Shown here one piece after another: positions 12,601 through 27,600 of a DNA stretch of 64,000 bases (its first letter is position 1; each line of letters begins with the position of its first letter). The notes beneath the pieces were generated by a model. It saw only the letters and a list, made by a program, of their open reading frames with translations. It was not told the DNA's origin and made no database searches. The stretch comes from Heterocephalus glaber (Eukaryota; Chordata; Mammalia; Rodentia; Bathyergidae). The translations under genes were made by a program, and so were the position numbers. The stretch is from NCBI RefSeq assembly GCF_000247695.1, contig NW_004624843.1:5968977-6032976 (forward strand), read 5' to 3'.

Positions 12601-15600
12601 TAGAAGAGTATTCTAGAACTTCTATCATGTCTCAGGATTGCTCTTTTCTGTGTCGTTAGCAGTCTTTGAGATCACTGTCTTGATCCATTTTTCAGAAGAT
12701 AAAAACTTGTGACACCATAAAATTACTTCTTTTATTCTTTCCTCTGAAAAACCGATACCTTAAAACTCATGGACAATGTCTATACTGGAAAAACTCATTA
12801 CCCAGTTAACTACCCAGAGGTATAATTTACCAAGGAAAAATAGGATAAATGCTGGATTCTTCTTTTCCCTTTATGGTACTCTAGCATCCACTATAAGTAA
12901 CTAATGAATATTTTTTGGAAGTTATTACGAACTTCTACATTTTAGGTTTGTAATATATATGTATGAGGATAAGATCTGTATGTATGTGGATAAGAAATGA
13001 GGGGTTTTCCTTTCAATCCATGCCTGCATATTCCAAAGTTGTCATAATTTTATGATAGAATTTAAATTCATATTCTCCCTGATGTTGAAACTCTTCCATC
13101 TTTGTGTTGATCCTTTTTAGACATATCATTAGTTCTTTTTTGGTACCAGGGATTGAACTCGGGACCTTGCGCTTGGAAGGCAGGCGGTGGAACTACTGAG
13201 CTAAATCCCTGGCCCTACTCTTCCATCTTTGACTAGCAGGCTCCTCAGTCTCTTTGATGATTCTAATAGTCTTTATTAGCTTTGCTGGTTTCTGTGAGGA
13301 CAACATATTCTAGGCTTCTCTTACTCATTTCCTGACCTAGATTTAGAAACAGCCTTTGTTCTAAGATGCCTTGGTTTCTTTTAGTACAAAATGGTACTTA
13401 GAAACCATACTCTGGGTGCTAGGGCTGCTTTTTGCTATGGAGTTGGTCACAGTTTCTAAACCATGTCAGAGGACAGAGCCAGGAAAAAAATTTCTTATAA
13501 GAGAAAAAAGATGAAGTTCATCGAGACTCTTCTAATTCAAATTTAGGAGTACAGGTTTTTATTTAACCTCATTGATTTTATCCTTGTCTCTCTGTTTTCT
13601 AATACTGAAAGTCTCAGTTCTTTTTTTTTGCCCCCGGGTACCAGGGGTCAAACTCAAGACCTTGCACTTTGGAGGCAGGGGCGATACCCCAGCAAAAGTC
13701 TCAGTTCTTACCACGATCAAGATCATATTTTATCACACACACACACGCAATATACATTTATATCTGTGTATGTGTGATTATGGGTGCATATAAAGTAGAA
13801 ACACCAGAAGGAAATACATCAAAATGTTAATTTTGGGCGGGGAGGGTTACCGGGGATCAAACTCGGGTCCTTGCGCTTGTGCAGCAGGCAGCAAAACCAC
13901 TGAGGTAAATCACCGGCCCCAAAATGTTAATATTGGTGGAATACGGAGGGGTTCTTTAAATTTTTTTCTTTTAATCCATTTCTGCAAATCTCAAATCTCT
14001 AATGAACAAGTATTACTGATAATCACAATTGGAAAAAAACCAATAATCATAATTTTACTTAAAATTGCCAGTTAGTGTGCCAATTTTCAAGCTTCATAAA
14101 CTAGCCCTCTGGTTAAGTACACACAATTCTTGGAAGTATATTATGTAAACCCTTGTCTTAGGACTTCAAATGCTAGCACAGGTTACCACTGCTCCCAATA
14201 CCAAACACTCAAAGACCTGTAAACCAAAATGCAAAATTACTTACATCTCTCACAGAGAGTGTTTCTTCTACTATGATCTCCATTTCTGTCCCATGTTGAA
14301 TGTCAGTCTCCAGAGCGAAAAATAGGAACAGCTGAGAGTAAGACGGAAAACGCCATTTAACCTCAACTGTAAAATTCTATACATATATTCTTTACTTCCA
14401 AAAAAAGTAAAGCCACGGTTCCAGGAACCATTAATAAAAACTTTGGGGCTGAGGATGTAGTTCAGTGGTTAAGTGCTCACCCAGCATGTGTAGGCCCAGG
14501 GTTAATCCCCACAAAAATAAAAACAAAATAAAACTCCTCAAATTATGCAAAAAGAAGACTATGTTGAGTAATTAGTGTTATAATTTAAACAATAATCTCA
14601 TCTACCTAGAAATATAAAGTAGTTCCTCATTTACATTTTGACTCCTAGTAAACTCCTGGGATCACAGATACTGTTCTTCTATTATGATCTCCATCTCTGT
14701 CTCAGTCACTCTGCAAAGGAATCTGCAATTTCTACACACAGTAAGCACTGGTTTTCCCCAGAGCCACTTGTTTATGATTTTATTTGCTGTCTAGGGTGCT
14801 CATATAATATAATTCCCAAGGTCTGAAAATATAAATCTGCTCTTTTGTCAATTCAGTTCCTTAGAGCAGTGTCTTCACTTTCTAACTCAACCTCATTGTG
14901 TTTGTCCTCTGACCAGCTTGTCACACTGTCACTTGCTGGAGGTCAGAGGAGAGCAGATGGAAGGGGCAGTTGCTGGCAAACTCATGAAGTCGATCCAGGG
15001 TCTACTGGAAGTGTGAGTCCAGATTGCCCTGATATTGGGTGTTACTGGTAAGGGTACCATTCTGACTCTGGGCTGTAATCAAAGTTTATTAATGAAGTGG
15101 AGCTGCTGACAAGGGCCAACCTGACTATATATACAGAAAATGAATCCTGATAAAGACAAGGGGAACAGGAGGCTGCTATAAAACTATCATGTCAAAAACC
15201 AATATCCTGCACTTCATTAAATTTAAAATGCCACTGATTGTTAGATTCATAATTTTCTGTGCCACTAAAATAGAAACAAACCAACCAACAATGCCAGCTA
15301 TAACTGCAGGATGCTACTGACTGTGCTACCATGCCTGGCTCAAAGATCCCCCTTTTTATGGTTTATGTCTCAATGTCCCCCTAAAGTCCCAGGAGATTCT
15401 AGGCAGGATCTTTGGAAGGTGACTGGGTTACAGGGACATTACAGCAGACTTGCTGTTAGGAGGCAAAGCCAGGTCACAAGAGGCAGGTCTCTCTGGGCAT
15501 GACCTGGGAGGTTATCATCTCCCTTTCTGGCTCCTCCCTTCACCCTCTCCACTTCCTGTCTGCCACGACATAAGCAGTTATTCCTCTGCCATGCCCCCGT

Positions 15601-18600
15601 GCCATACTATCCTGTCTTGGAGCCAGATGAACATAGACTGGAATGTGAGCCAAACTAAACCTCTCCTTTTAGTTGTGGTTGTCAGTTATCATCTCAGTGA
15701 TTTTTTTTTTTTAATAGAAAAAGAACCTTACAAATATGCATTGGCATAGTATTTTTAAAACACAGAGAACTATGTGGATGTATCTGTAATAGAAAAATTT
15801 TAAGAAAAAAACACTTTCAGAGAAAAACAACATTACTGGCGTAGTTAACGTACTCTTTCCAGAATTAAGACACGGGTTACAGAGGTGGGCTGTCTTGAAA
15901 GTGCACTGCTGTACCTGAGATGAAGTTGGTGCTTTTCCAAGACACAGTCCAAGTGAGCTTCCCAGCTTCAATTCTGCTTCCTTCAAAGTGGAACTGTCTG
16001 GGACTACAAAAAATTTTGATAATATTACAAATATTTGGAATTCCCACCTCTTTAAGCAGAATAATATACTGAAGTCAGTTGGTCTTTGAAAATAAAGATC
16101 AAGAAGGAAGGGCTGAGGTGTAACTCAAAGACAGAGTGTGTGCAAGGCCCTGGGTTTGATCTCCAGAACTACCCTACAAGTAATAAATTTTCATACCTTC
16201 CCCGTCCCCAAAAGAAAAGTGTGTTGTATTTCATGCAAAAGGATTACATGTGCTATGGTTATGCTTAATTTTAAGTTTCTACACTCTACATTATTCTTAT
16301 CTGTATAATAATGTAAAAAATAAGAGGAATTCTGAATGCTCAAAATTCAAAGAGTTGTTGTTTACATGGATTAAAAGCCAGATAATGTTGCAACTCAATC
16401 CATGCACAAATTGTATGAAATCATGACAGTGACTGATACCTAGATTAAAATATGTTCTCTAAATCAGTTTGTAAAAGGCAATTGGTTTTGTTTTTTTTTT
16501 GGTACCGGGGATCCAACTTGGGACCTTGTGCTTGCAAGGCAGGCGGTGGAACCACTGAGTTAAATCCCCCGCCCTGTAAAGGCAATTAAAGAATATTGGC
16601 TACTAGAAGCCATTTCTTTTCTCTCTTTTCTTTTTTGGTACCGGGGATTGAACTCAGGATCTTGCTCTTGGGAGGCAGGCAGTGGCACCACTGAGCTAAA
16701 TCCCTGGCTAGAAGCCATTATTTAAGATTTTAAGAAAAAGTTAAGAAAGATGGATGGTATGAGGTATATCACCTTTTAGAAACTACCAAAAAGACTGACC
16801 TGGACAAAGAAGCTTCCCATTTCTATCAATAGGTCTCAAACAGCTGTACTCAACTGTGAATACAAAGCAGCTGGTTAGGGCAAAAAACAAAGAAAACTAA
16901 AGAGAGATGCTCTATTGTGTTATCAGCAAGAGCTACAATAGGCCCAAAAACCCAAACCAAGAAAAAAAAAGACAAAAATTCCAACAACCCAAACAAAACC
17001 CTTTAACTCTGGACAGTCTTCACTCAGCACAGTAGTGCAGGACTATAAAAATACGAGTTGAAACTGTGAAAAGCAATCTTAATTATCAGTGGAGAAATCA
17101 TAATTGGTCCATGACTTCTCTAAGCATTTTTGTCAAAACTTTTAAAACTGTTGGTTAAACATGTTCTGGGAAAGAAACAAACTAGTAAAATATTTGCATA
17201 TTTACTTAAAATACCAGAAACTAAGCACTGAAATAATTACATCTCTAAAACACATGTCAAGAGTAGTGTAAGCAGGGCTGGCTGTTTCTCGTGGAACAGC
17301 TGATGCTACAGACTGGGCATCTTTCCTACCCCCTAGCAAGTGGTCATAACTCCTTTCTGAATTCAGATCCGCTTCCAGGATTTTCTATTTTGTGCTTTCA
17401 ATGTCATGAAGTATCTTTGAGCTCCTGTAGTGCAAAGGCTGCTGGCAGCGTTGCTTTTGCTAGGTTATCTCCACTTTCATTGCAACCACCTTCCTCACTG
17501 AGGTCTCCAAGTTCACCTTCGTCAAGTTCTTCAGTGGTACATTAGTGTCAACATTCTCAGGGGAGGCTGCTTTTTAACAGCCCTGTCTACTTTTATTTCT
17601 TTGAGTGCTTTCTTCTTTGTTGGCCATGTCCCTCCTTCCATTATCCATTCATGTAAAATCTCAGATGGGGTTATCTCTGGGAGAAGAGGCGGCAATGCAA
17701 CTACACGCTTTGCTATCTGCATGCTCAAGTGCCTAAAAGACAGGCAGGATCCATCAGCAGTGGACTTGCATGGAGTACAGTGGTTGTGCTGCACACCTGT
17801 CCTTTCTGCAGTGATCTATGGACTAGAGTGCCATCCACAATTAATACAGCATGGCTACTGAAACTCATACCATGTTGCCAGTTATGTTACATAACTGAAC
17901 TACAGTAACTGAAATTCATAGCATAACTCTGCAAAGCAGATTACCTAAATTTTAAATATGTTGGGTGATTTTATATTCAGTAAATAGATTAGGGCCGGTG
18001 TGTGCTATTTTTGAAGATGCAGATTCCTACTTTGGACGAAAGAGCACATCAAGCTTTCAGTCCCAACAGAATTCTTAGAAAGTAGGCCAAGAATGGGGTA
18101 GGGGTAAGTGCGATGGGGATGTTCAGCTTTCTGAATGGGCAAGAATGGAACAGCCTGGGCCTAGAAGGTCTCAATTTTATCACCCCCCAGTGAAATATCT
18201 TTCTGATTCCTGAGTTACACTGTACCACAGCAATATGAAGCTAGCATATAATTCTTTAAAAAAAATTTTTTTGTTAGCATATAATACAAAATTTCTCGTG
18301 AAATGAAACAGTTCCCCAAGTTAGAAAAGTGCATTTTAAATACCGTGGCCTTAAAATCCTTTTGCTTTTAGCTGGGCATGGTGGCACCCGCCTGAGGCAG
18401 GAGGACTTAAGCCGAGGAGATCAAGATAAGTCTGGACAACAAAAACACCGAAAAAAATCAGTTTATTTCAATGAATGCTTCCTGTGCATCTTCTATGTGG
18501 CAGGCATGGTACAAGAATCTGTGATACAGTGGTGAGCATGACAGGTGGAGACCGTGCCCTCATGATGCCTCATTGAATGGGAGGGACAGATGTTAATGAC

Positions 18601-21600
18601 ACAAATAAAAGGGCACTTACAGCAAAAAGGGTTATGAAAGAAGTACAGGGTGCTGATGTGAAACAGATCAGCTGAGACTGGTCAGGGATGAAAGGAGAAG
18701 CACCATTTCAGTTGAGACCAAAGGAATGGCTGAAGTTAGGAGATAAGAGTGAGGGGGAAAAGTACAGAGAAATCACAGCACTGAGAGGCCTTAGGGTGGC
18801 AAGAGCCTGTGCATTCTGAAGCTCACGGCAGGCAGCCTTCGAGGTATGTTATGAGTAAGCGGAAGGAGCGGATGGAACAAAGCCACAGCAGGTGGATTGG
18901 AATATGCAGGCTAAGGAATGAGCCCATGCGCTTTGGAAAGCACTAAAGAGCATGAGCAGAGGCTGACATGATGTAGCTCACACATATTTAAGAGGATTTC
19001 TTGCTATATGTGAAGAATGGTTTGGAAGGGAGCCAGAGTGGAAAACAGAGAGGACCAGTTGTGCGGCATGATTATGAAGCACTCATTCTTCTTTTTGGTT
19101 TTTGGAGACAGGGTCTTGCTATTAGTCCAGGCTGACCTTGAACTCACTAGGTAGCTCAGGCTGGCCTCGAACTAACTGGGGTGTAATTTATTCGTAATAA
19201 AATATATTCAGTTTAAGTGTATAGATAAGTTTCACAAATACACGAACACTCAGTAACACCAGCAAACAGTCTGCATCACTCCTCAAAACTTTCCTCTGGC
19301 TGCTGTGCAGCCAGCATCGCATCACCCTCTACCCTGATCTGCCTTCTGTGGTTACAGGTTAAATTTTCTTTTTCTAAAATTTTATACATATGGAATTACA
19401 CAGCATGTCTTTTTTGTGTCTATTCTCTTTCCCTTGGCATAATGACTTTGAGATTCATTCACATTTTCTGTGTGGTGGAACTTTTTTTCCAGAGATGAAC
19501 AGCACCCCACTGACTGGTGACACCACAATTTGTCTGTTTATCTACCTGCTTGTAGCCATGTGAACTCATAACAGTTTTTGGTTATGAACACTTAGGCTTC
19601 TATGAGTTTGTATATTTTAACTATTCTTCAGTAAACATCTTGAAGTAGAACTGGCAAGTGAATGTTTAAATTTACAAAAAGCAAGCTAACTTTTCCAAAG
19701 TGACTCCCACAATTGCACACTCCCACCAGCAATACATGGGAATTTCAAGTTGTTCCACATCTTGCTAACACTTAGTTTTGTCAGTATTTTGAATTTTAAC
19801 TGTGTAAATTTTGAATTTTGAACCGTGTGTTCGGTGGCGTGTCATTACAACTGTAATCTGATGGCTAATGGCACTGAGCATCTTTTTTTTTTTTTGGTAC
19901 TGGGGATTGAACTTAGGACCTTGTGCTTGTGATCCCTGGCCCGGCACTGAGCATCTTTTATTTATTGGTCACTGATAAGCCGACCTTCTTTTCTGAATGC
20001 CTGTTCAATTTTCCCAATTCAGATTGGGTTGTCTTCTAACTAGGTTATGATTTCTTCCTTTGCTTATGGTGCTTGCGATTGAACCCATGGCCTCACACAT
20101 GTCAGGCGCATGCTCTATCCCCAACCCTTACAAGTATTTTAACAAATACATTCTGAAAGGGCTGTGAATTTAGCTCAGTGGTTCTGCCGCCTGCCTCGCA
20201 AGTGCAAGGACCCAAGTTCGATCCCTGGTACCAAAAAAAATATATATTCTGTATGCAAATCCACTGTTAAATATGCGTTTTATAAATATCTTCTCCTAGT
20301 TTGTAGTTTGGTTTTTCAGACTCCTTTTGAAGAGTATAAATTTTAAATTCTGATGTGGTCTAATTTATTAGTTTGTTTCTCTCATAGTTTGAGTTGAGTC
20401 CTCTTTAAAAAAAAGCCCTTTATAGTAAATTTATACAGATTTTCTTCCAGAAGTTTTAGGATTTAACATTTAGTTCTACATCTGTTTTAAGTTACTTTTG
20501 TGTTTTACATCATGCGAGGTAAAGCAAGAGGGTGTTTTTTTTTTTTTTTTGCATATATTGATATCCAAATGGTCCACTTCTATTTGTTGAAAATACAGTT
20601 TTCCGACGGAAAGATGACGGCACCTTTGCTGAAAGTCAACTGAGTATTTTGCATCTATTTCTGTATTCTCTATTTAGTCCTGCTCTAAATATTTTAGGCT
20701 TTACTAGCCACATATGATCTCTTTGTACATTCTTCCTTTACTTTTTAATTTTTGTGGCACTGCAATTTAACCCAGGGCCCCACATGTGCTAAATGTGTAC
20801 TTATATCACAGAGCTACATCCCCAACACTTATTCTCCTTTAAACTGGACTTTAAAAATGCAAAAATTCTTTGTTCACTGGCTGCACTAAAACAAGTTGTA
20901 GGTCATAGTTTTCTGATCTGTTTTCTAAGACTTTCCATACACCAAAATACACTGTCTAGAATGAGTCTTGAAATCAGATAGTGTAACTCTCCCAACTTTT
21001 GTTCATTTCCTCAAAATTGTTACGGCTACTTTAGGTCCTTTACATTTCCATATACATTTTAGAATTGGCTTATCAATTTCTAAAATGAATAAAATGGCTA
21101 GGATTTTGTGAGAATGTATTACATCTATAAATCAAGTTAGGGAGAATTGTGCTTCTAACAATATTGTGTCTTCAGACTAATGAACATGGTACATTGTTGT
21201 ATTCATTCAGGTCTTTAATTTTTTACTGCCTGTTTTCTAGTATTCAAGGTACAGCTCTTACACATATTTTGTTAAACAGATCCCTGATATTTCATGATAT
21301 CATAAATATTTTCTTTTTTTTTTTTTTTTTGGTATCAGGGATTGAATTCAGGACCTTGTGCTTGTGAGGCAGGTGGCAGAACCACTGAGCTAAAGCCCGG
21401 CCCCAAATTTTCTTAATTTTGATGTCCATTTTTCCTTGCTGGTAGATAAAAAATACAATAGATTTCTGCATATTGATTTTGAGTTCCTGCTAAATGTATA
21501 CAAGAGATACCAATTCATATTCACAGAGTGGTTATAATGAAAAGACAATAAAATATTGATAAGGATATGGAAAAACTGCAATCCTGACACATTGCTAGTA

Positions 21601-24600
21601 GGAATATAAATGGTTCAGCTGCTCTGAAATATAACAGTTTCTTATGAAGTTAAACATGAATTTGCCTTTATGACACACTGATTCCAGTCCTGTATATATG
21701 TACCCAAGAGAATTAAAAATATATCTACACAAAGACTTATATGCAAATATTTATAGCAGCATTACTTCAAAAGTAGAAACAGTGTCTATCAACTGGTAAA
21801 TAAACAAAATGATATATGATATATTCAAACAATTGAATACTAAGTTAGCAATTAAAAATAATAAACTTGATAAATGCTAAATAGTGGGTAAACTTCAAAA
21901 ATGGTGTAGTTTTTATGGTTTTTTTTTTTTGGTACCGGGGATCGAACTCGGGTCGTTCCGCTTGTGAGGCAGGCGGCAGAACCACTGAGCTAACTCCCCG
22001 GCCCCTAAAATGGTGTGTTAGTAACATAAAAGAAGCTAGACACAATATACTACATATTGCATTGTTCCATTTATATTAAATGTCCAGAAAATAGAGACAG
22101 GAAATTAATCATTGCCAGGTGCTCAGAATACAAATAGGTGCAGCAGATCTTTTTGGGGTGATGGAAATGTTCTAACACTGGATTGTGGTGCTGATGTACA
22201 ACTCTGTACATTTACTGATAGTCACTGGATTATACACGAGTGAATTTTATGTAACGTTAAATCTTAATAGAGCTGCTAAAGAAAACTAAGAGTGAATAGT
22301 GAATTTGCAGAATGTTACTATGACAGAATTTATGTAAAAATATATACACATATAGTTACATGTAAGTATAATATGAATGTTACATGTTAGATAAACAGTG
22401 ATGTCCCAGAAGAACCCAGCCAGCCTGTATTTAGGATTCTGAGCGGGACCTCCTGGAGTAACTCCAAAGGGGAGTCAAGTTTACTAAGGTGGATTTTTAT
22501 GGATAGGGATAACGGGGTTAGTGGGACAGGTTTAGGTGGAATGAGGCGAGTGGAAGCATGAGACTGGGGGAGTGAGGACAGTTGTGTATGTGACCATAGC
22601 AATAGCTAATGTTCTGTTGTGGGTGCGCTGTGACCTAGCAGGTAGAGTGGGTGTGGCATGTCCTAGCAGAGTAGGTGGGGTGACTACAGGATGTGGGAAT
22701 GGACTGTGGTGGCTCTGAGCTCAAGCAGTTATTCCAGGAACTTGGGCGGCTAGGGACAAACAAGGGTCAGACCTATCAACAAGGTCTAGATACACACCCC
22801 AAATCACATACTGGTTGGATGGCAGGGCAGGGGATAGGTCTAAGAAAGGGAACATTTATAACGTTTCAACAAAAAACAAACACATGACAAAATGTTAACA
22901 TTTGTCCATTTTGGGTGGTAGATGCATGAGATTTCCCTGAATTTTTTGTTCTTTCCTACATTTCTTTCAGTGAAACACCAAGACTAAAATTAAGCCCCAA
23001 ACCAAAAAGCAAATGTAAATGATTACCTAGTTCCTCCATTAATTTTAATTCCTTTATGGCTTTAATTCGAATATCAAACACCACCTAAAATAGAGAAATA
23101 AACTAATGACTGTGTATAAGCTGAATGGGGAGAGATGAAAATGACAACTGTCATTGTGTGCACATATAGGTCATTTGAGATATTACCTGATATTGGTTTT
23201 TGCCTTGAAAAAGCAAAAACTTGAAAAAGCCCCCCACCCCAACCATCCCTGAAATTCTCCTATATGGGCAAAAGGAAAAGCTCAGAATAGATTTTAACAG
23301 TTAAGTTTTTATCAAATTGGTGTTAACTGGGACAAAAAGGAAACCTATAGTAAAGTAAGGAAACAGTTCGAGGCAGAAAGCAGTAAGCTGATGAACCATT
23401 CACCTTTCTGGTGATAGCCAGGGCAAGAAACTACAAGCAATCACATTTCTCTACATTAGGGACAGCAGACTTGGGGCTAGAAGCATAAATAACACAAAAA
23501 TGCATAATACCAATCCAAGACCACTACAGTTTCTATTTAAATTATTTTAAATTGTTTTCTTTTTTAAAGCTGAATTTAGGTTAATTTCTTTTAGGGCATA
23601 AAATGTTGGAAATTTAGGGCTTACACTGTGAGAGATCAGGTGCTCTAACCTCACACCAGTACCCCACATGATGCCAAGAGAAATGGGCTGCAGTAATAAG
23701 AAACTTCCCCAAACCTTCTGTCCAGGGTCAGGGACAGTCTCCTCTTCAGTGCACTGACCTCACACTATCCCTTCTGTACCAACAAAAATTAACCCACCTT
23801 GACAAATCATAATGTTTATTTAAAAGAAAACAACATTCTAGTAAATTTCTTTTCACTTGTTACAAGAAAAAAAAGACAATCTAATATACTGGGAACATTT
23901 AAGTATAAAAAGATGTTTCCTGAGACACTGTTTAAGGAAGTCACTATCACAACCTTCAAATGGAAAGCTAGAGGAATCTCTTTAAAAGCAGTTGGCTGTA
24001 GACAGAGCACACAGTATAATTTAGATCAATTTAAGATAAACCTAAAAATCAAAAACTCACAACACAAAAACAATACAACATGTATTTACACATATGTGCA
24101 CCCATTTTAAAGTAATACAGAAAAGACCCATGAAAATAGCACTTCAAATTTATCAAAGCCAGAGAATTGCATGAACTAAATAGATAACTGCCACATTCTC
24201 ATTTTAGGCCTTGGAGTTAAAAAGAAAAGTGGCTAGTAGTTTTCTGTAGCAGGGCAAGGACTGATAAAAAGCAATAACCAAATGTTAAAAAGTTGATTTT
24301 CTAGGAGCCAGGTGTGGTGGCACATGCCTGTAATCCCAGCACTTGGGAGGCTGAGGCAGGAGGATTGCTCTGAGTTCCAGGGCAGCCTGGGCTACATAGT
24401 GAGTTCAAGGGCACCCTGAACTAACAGCGAGACTCTGTTTCAAAACACAAAAAAACCAGAACAGAACAAAACAAAGAGTTGATTTTCTTAAGATTCAAAA
24501 GTCTGTCAAGAAAAATGTTCTGAGAGATTAATGTGCTACTTCCTAAATAAAAATTTTGTTACTTTAGAAATATTAGCTGAACATTAAGGACTACTTACTG

Positions 24601-27600
24601 TGTTAACAGCTGCGGATATTTTAACTTGCTTCTCTTCAGATTCTAACTGGCATAAATTTTTAACTTCAAGCCAGTCAATCTCATTCATACCAGTGATCCA
24701 CTTCCCTTCTTGGGGTAACAGACTGTAGGTAAAAAGACATTTTAAAAAATGTGTTTTTAGAGAGCTTGCCTAGTATGTATGAGGACCTGGGTTTGGACCC
24801 CAGCACTGTGAATGACTAAAACAAAATAAAAGTGTCTCATAAAATGGAGTACTACTCAGCCATAAAAAATGAGAAATTAGAGATATTTAGAGCTAAATAG
24901 ATGCACACTGAGGTGATACTCTTAAGTGAAATAAATAGAACACACATGTATAAATACTGAACAGTTTCTCTAGTGTGAGAAACTGAAAGTGTAAATAAGG
25001 ACTAAAACGTATAATAGATAATGTGAAATAGGAAGAAAAGGGGCAAAGGGGAAGGGGAAGTGAGAGGGGTAGGAGAAAGGAAAGAAGGGAATAGAATTGA
25101 AATGAGAAAATGGAAAAATGGAAACAAAATCTTTGTAAATAGGGAGAGATGGAGGGGTGGAAGGGAGGGCAGGGGAATGGGGAAAAATAAGAACCAAGAG
25201 AGACTATGTAAAGGTGCAAATTTCCAATGATGAGTGTCATTATATCGTATACCTAAAATGTACCAATGATTAGAATGAATAATCGACAATGCAAAATAGG
25301 AAGAAAAGGTCCAAAGAGGTAGGGATAGTGGGAGGGGCAGGGGATAAAAAAGAAGGGAAAGGAAAAATGATGAGAAATGGAAAAAATGGAAACAAAGTCT
25401 TTGTAAATAGGGAAGGATGGAGGGGGTGAAGGGAGGGCTAGGAATGGGGAAAAAATAAGAGCCAAGATGCATCATGTAAAGGTACAGTTCCCAATGAGAA
25501 ATGTAAATGTGTTGTATACCTAAAATGTATCAATAAAAGAATTTAAGTAATAATAATAAAAAATAAATAAAAGCGTCTTTACAAGGCATTTCTGTGGATA
25601 AGAAAACCAATCTTTTTCCTTAGGCACCATTTCCAAAACTCTGTGTCTCACTAATGAAAGGTGGCCATATTCTTTTTTTTTTTTTTAAGTACTATATGGC
25701 TTCTTTTATATGAGAAAGCAAACAGTATAAATAATTCAAAGAACAAAATGAAAGATAGGTAATAGGAAACAAGGAGATAGTTCATTTGAAAATGGGCAGT
25801 AGACCAAGAGATGGGGGAGGAAGAGAAGGAAGAAGGGAAAATAAAAGGAATTAAGGTGTGTTATGTACACGTATGTACCAACCTGCCTCAGTGAGTGTCA
25901 TCATTTTGTTCTGTAATTTGTACTAATAGAAAAATAATTGTTAAAAGACTTAAATGTGCTAGTATTTCTAAGTTATTTAATATTTAACAAGGTCTTTTAA
26001 AAATATAGACACCATTTTATCATAGGTTACTTATTGTGCTTTTTTTGATTTTTTACTAAATGATTAAAAAAACCCATTATTTCACAGTGCTACACACCTG
26101 TCATCCCAGCACTCTGGGAGGCTGAGGCAGGAGGATCAGCCTGTGCAACTCAATGACTTAGCAAGACCCTGCCTCAACCTAAAAGTAAAAAAGGCATGGG
26201 GATACAACTCAGTGCAAAGGCCCTGGGTTCAATCTACAGTGCTCCCCCCCAATTTATTTTTTTTGAGTAAGAAATAACACTTAGCTCAAAGAAATAATAA
26301 ATGCAAGTAGTAGCGGTGAGCTGCAGGCATTGGTTGCAGTAGAACAAGAGATGGAGAGCAGCACAGAGCAGGGAATGGAGAGTCCCAGACCCTCAGCCGG
26401 CTCTGTGGTGGCCATATTCTACTGCACCATCTCTGTGAAAGTGAGCTGTCTTTTTCAGTCCATGGAGTTTGTATTCAGGACACCAAATAGGTTTTGACTT
26501 ACATAAATGATTTGCTGCCATGGTTTTCAAGAACTGTTGTACATGAGCAACTAGCAGTTGGCTTCTACCTGCACATGGGAATCCCCAGGGGAGCTTTAAA
26601 CAGATACCAGGGCCCAGTGTCTGTGGTGGTACACACCTATAATCCTGGCACTTGGAAGGCTGAGGCAGGAGGACTGTCTCAAGTTCAAGGCCAGTCTGTA
26701 CTACATAGAGAGATTGGTCGAAAAAAAAAAAAAGTACCAGGGCCCACCTCTCAGGATTCAGATTTGGTTTTGCAAAAGGGCAGCCATGTACAGTTCTGCA
26801 GACTGCACTCAAGCGCCACATCTAAGGGGTGTCATACACATCATTTACATCATGTACTTGTATTTCCATTATAGACTTTAATGTTAGCAGTTGGCAGTAG
26901 AGCATCTCATCCTAACAAAATCTCCCCACAGACAGAGAAGTCCTGCAGACTGGGTGACTTCTTCCTGACTCACAACAGTGGCACTGACTAGGCTAGCACA
27001 AGTCCTTGCTGGGAGTGACTATCCCTGCAACTCTGTAAAGTTGGCACTAGTTAGTATTCCCATTTTGCAGAGCAACTGAACAGAGAGAGATGAAATTACT
27101 GCCCAAGCCATGCTGTTAGTAAGTGGCAAAGGTGAAAAACAGCTCAGGCAGCTGGTTCCCAAGTTCTTGCCCTTTTCTATGATGTCGTCCTGCCTCACTC
27201 GGGGGCAGTCAGGGTCAACAGATTATTACAGAGTCATCAGTGAGGCTCACAGTCTACAAACATGGGGGGGGGGCGGAGGGAAAGCAGGACAACTATTCAC
27301 CTACCAAGCAATCATTATTATACTTAGAAAGATAAAAACCTTCAAAACAATAATTTGACTTAGAAGAAGAGGAAAGCTACTGGATGCTAACAGCCATCAA
27401 TCCTGTACAGTTGGAAACGGGCTGCTGCTTCGGACAACTTCTATTTTCACTTTTTTATTTCCCACACCCTAATAAATGTAGATTACCTTTTATAAAGGAA
27501 TATAAAATAAACTTCATTATAAACAAGAAAGGGAAACACATATCTGCAAAACATTTCTCCAAAAGAGTAGCAGTGAGAAATGTAATACAAAATAAACTCA

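Larger units (their letters stand above)
12380..13450 (-). repeat. Probable old LINE remnant, antisense
   Basis: Long AT-rich stretch with phrases (for example TTGGTTTCTTTTAGTACAAA, ATGGTACTTAGAAACCA) that I associate with antisense HAL1/L1-type 3' sequence. Family assignment is uncertain. It contains a nested SINE and a pair of hairpins. Confidence 0.35.
19195..21530 (-). repeat. Old L1 (L1M-type), antisense, about 2.2 kb
   Basis: Antisense L1 text: TGTGTCTATTCTCTTTCCCT, CTTTTCCAAAGTGACTCCCA, CACACTCCCACCAGCAATAC, ATTGATATCCAAATGGTCCA, GAATTGGCTTATCAATTTCT. These are the reverse of the ORF2 3' half and 3' end. It is broken by several SINEs, with no intact frame. Confidence 0.75.

Noticed and set aside
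25002..25475. 157-codon and other long minus-strand open frames
   Set aside because: They arise from the polypurine tract of an L1 3'UTR; the translation is low-complexity Pro/Phe/Ser/Leu with no domain.
26393..26874. Overlapping 142- and 126-codon frames on opposite strands
   Set aside because: Both run through a B1 SINE; the translated parts are the usual SINE-derived peptides.
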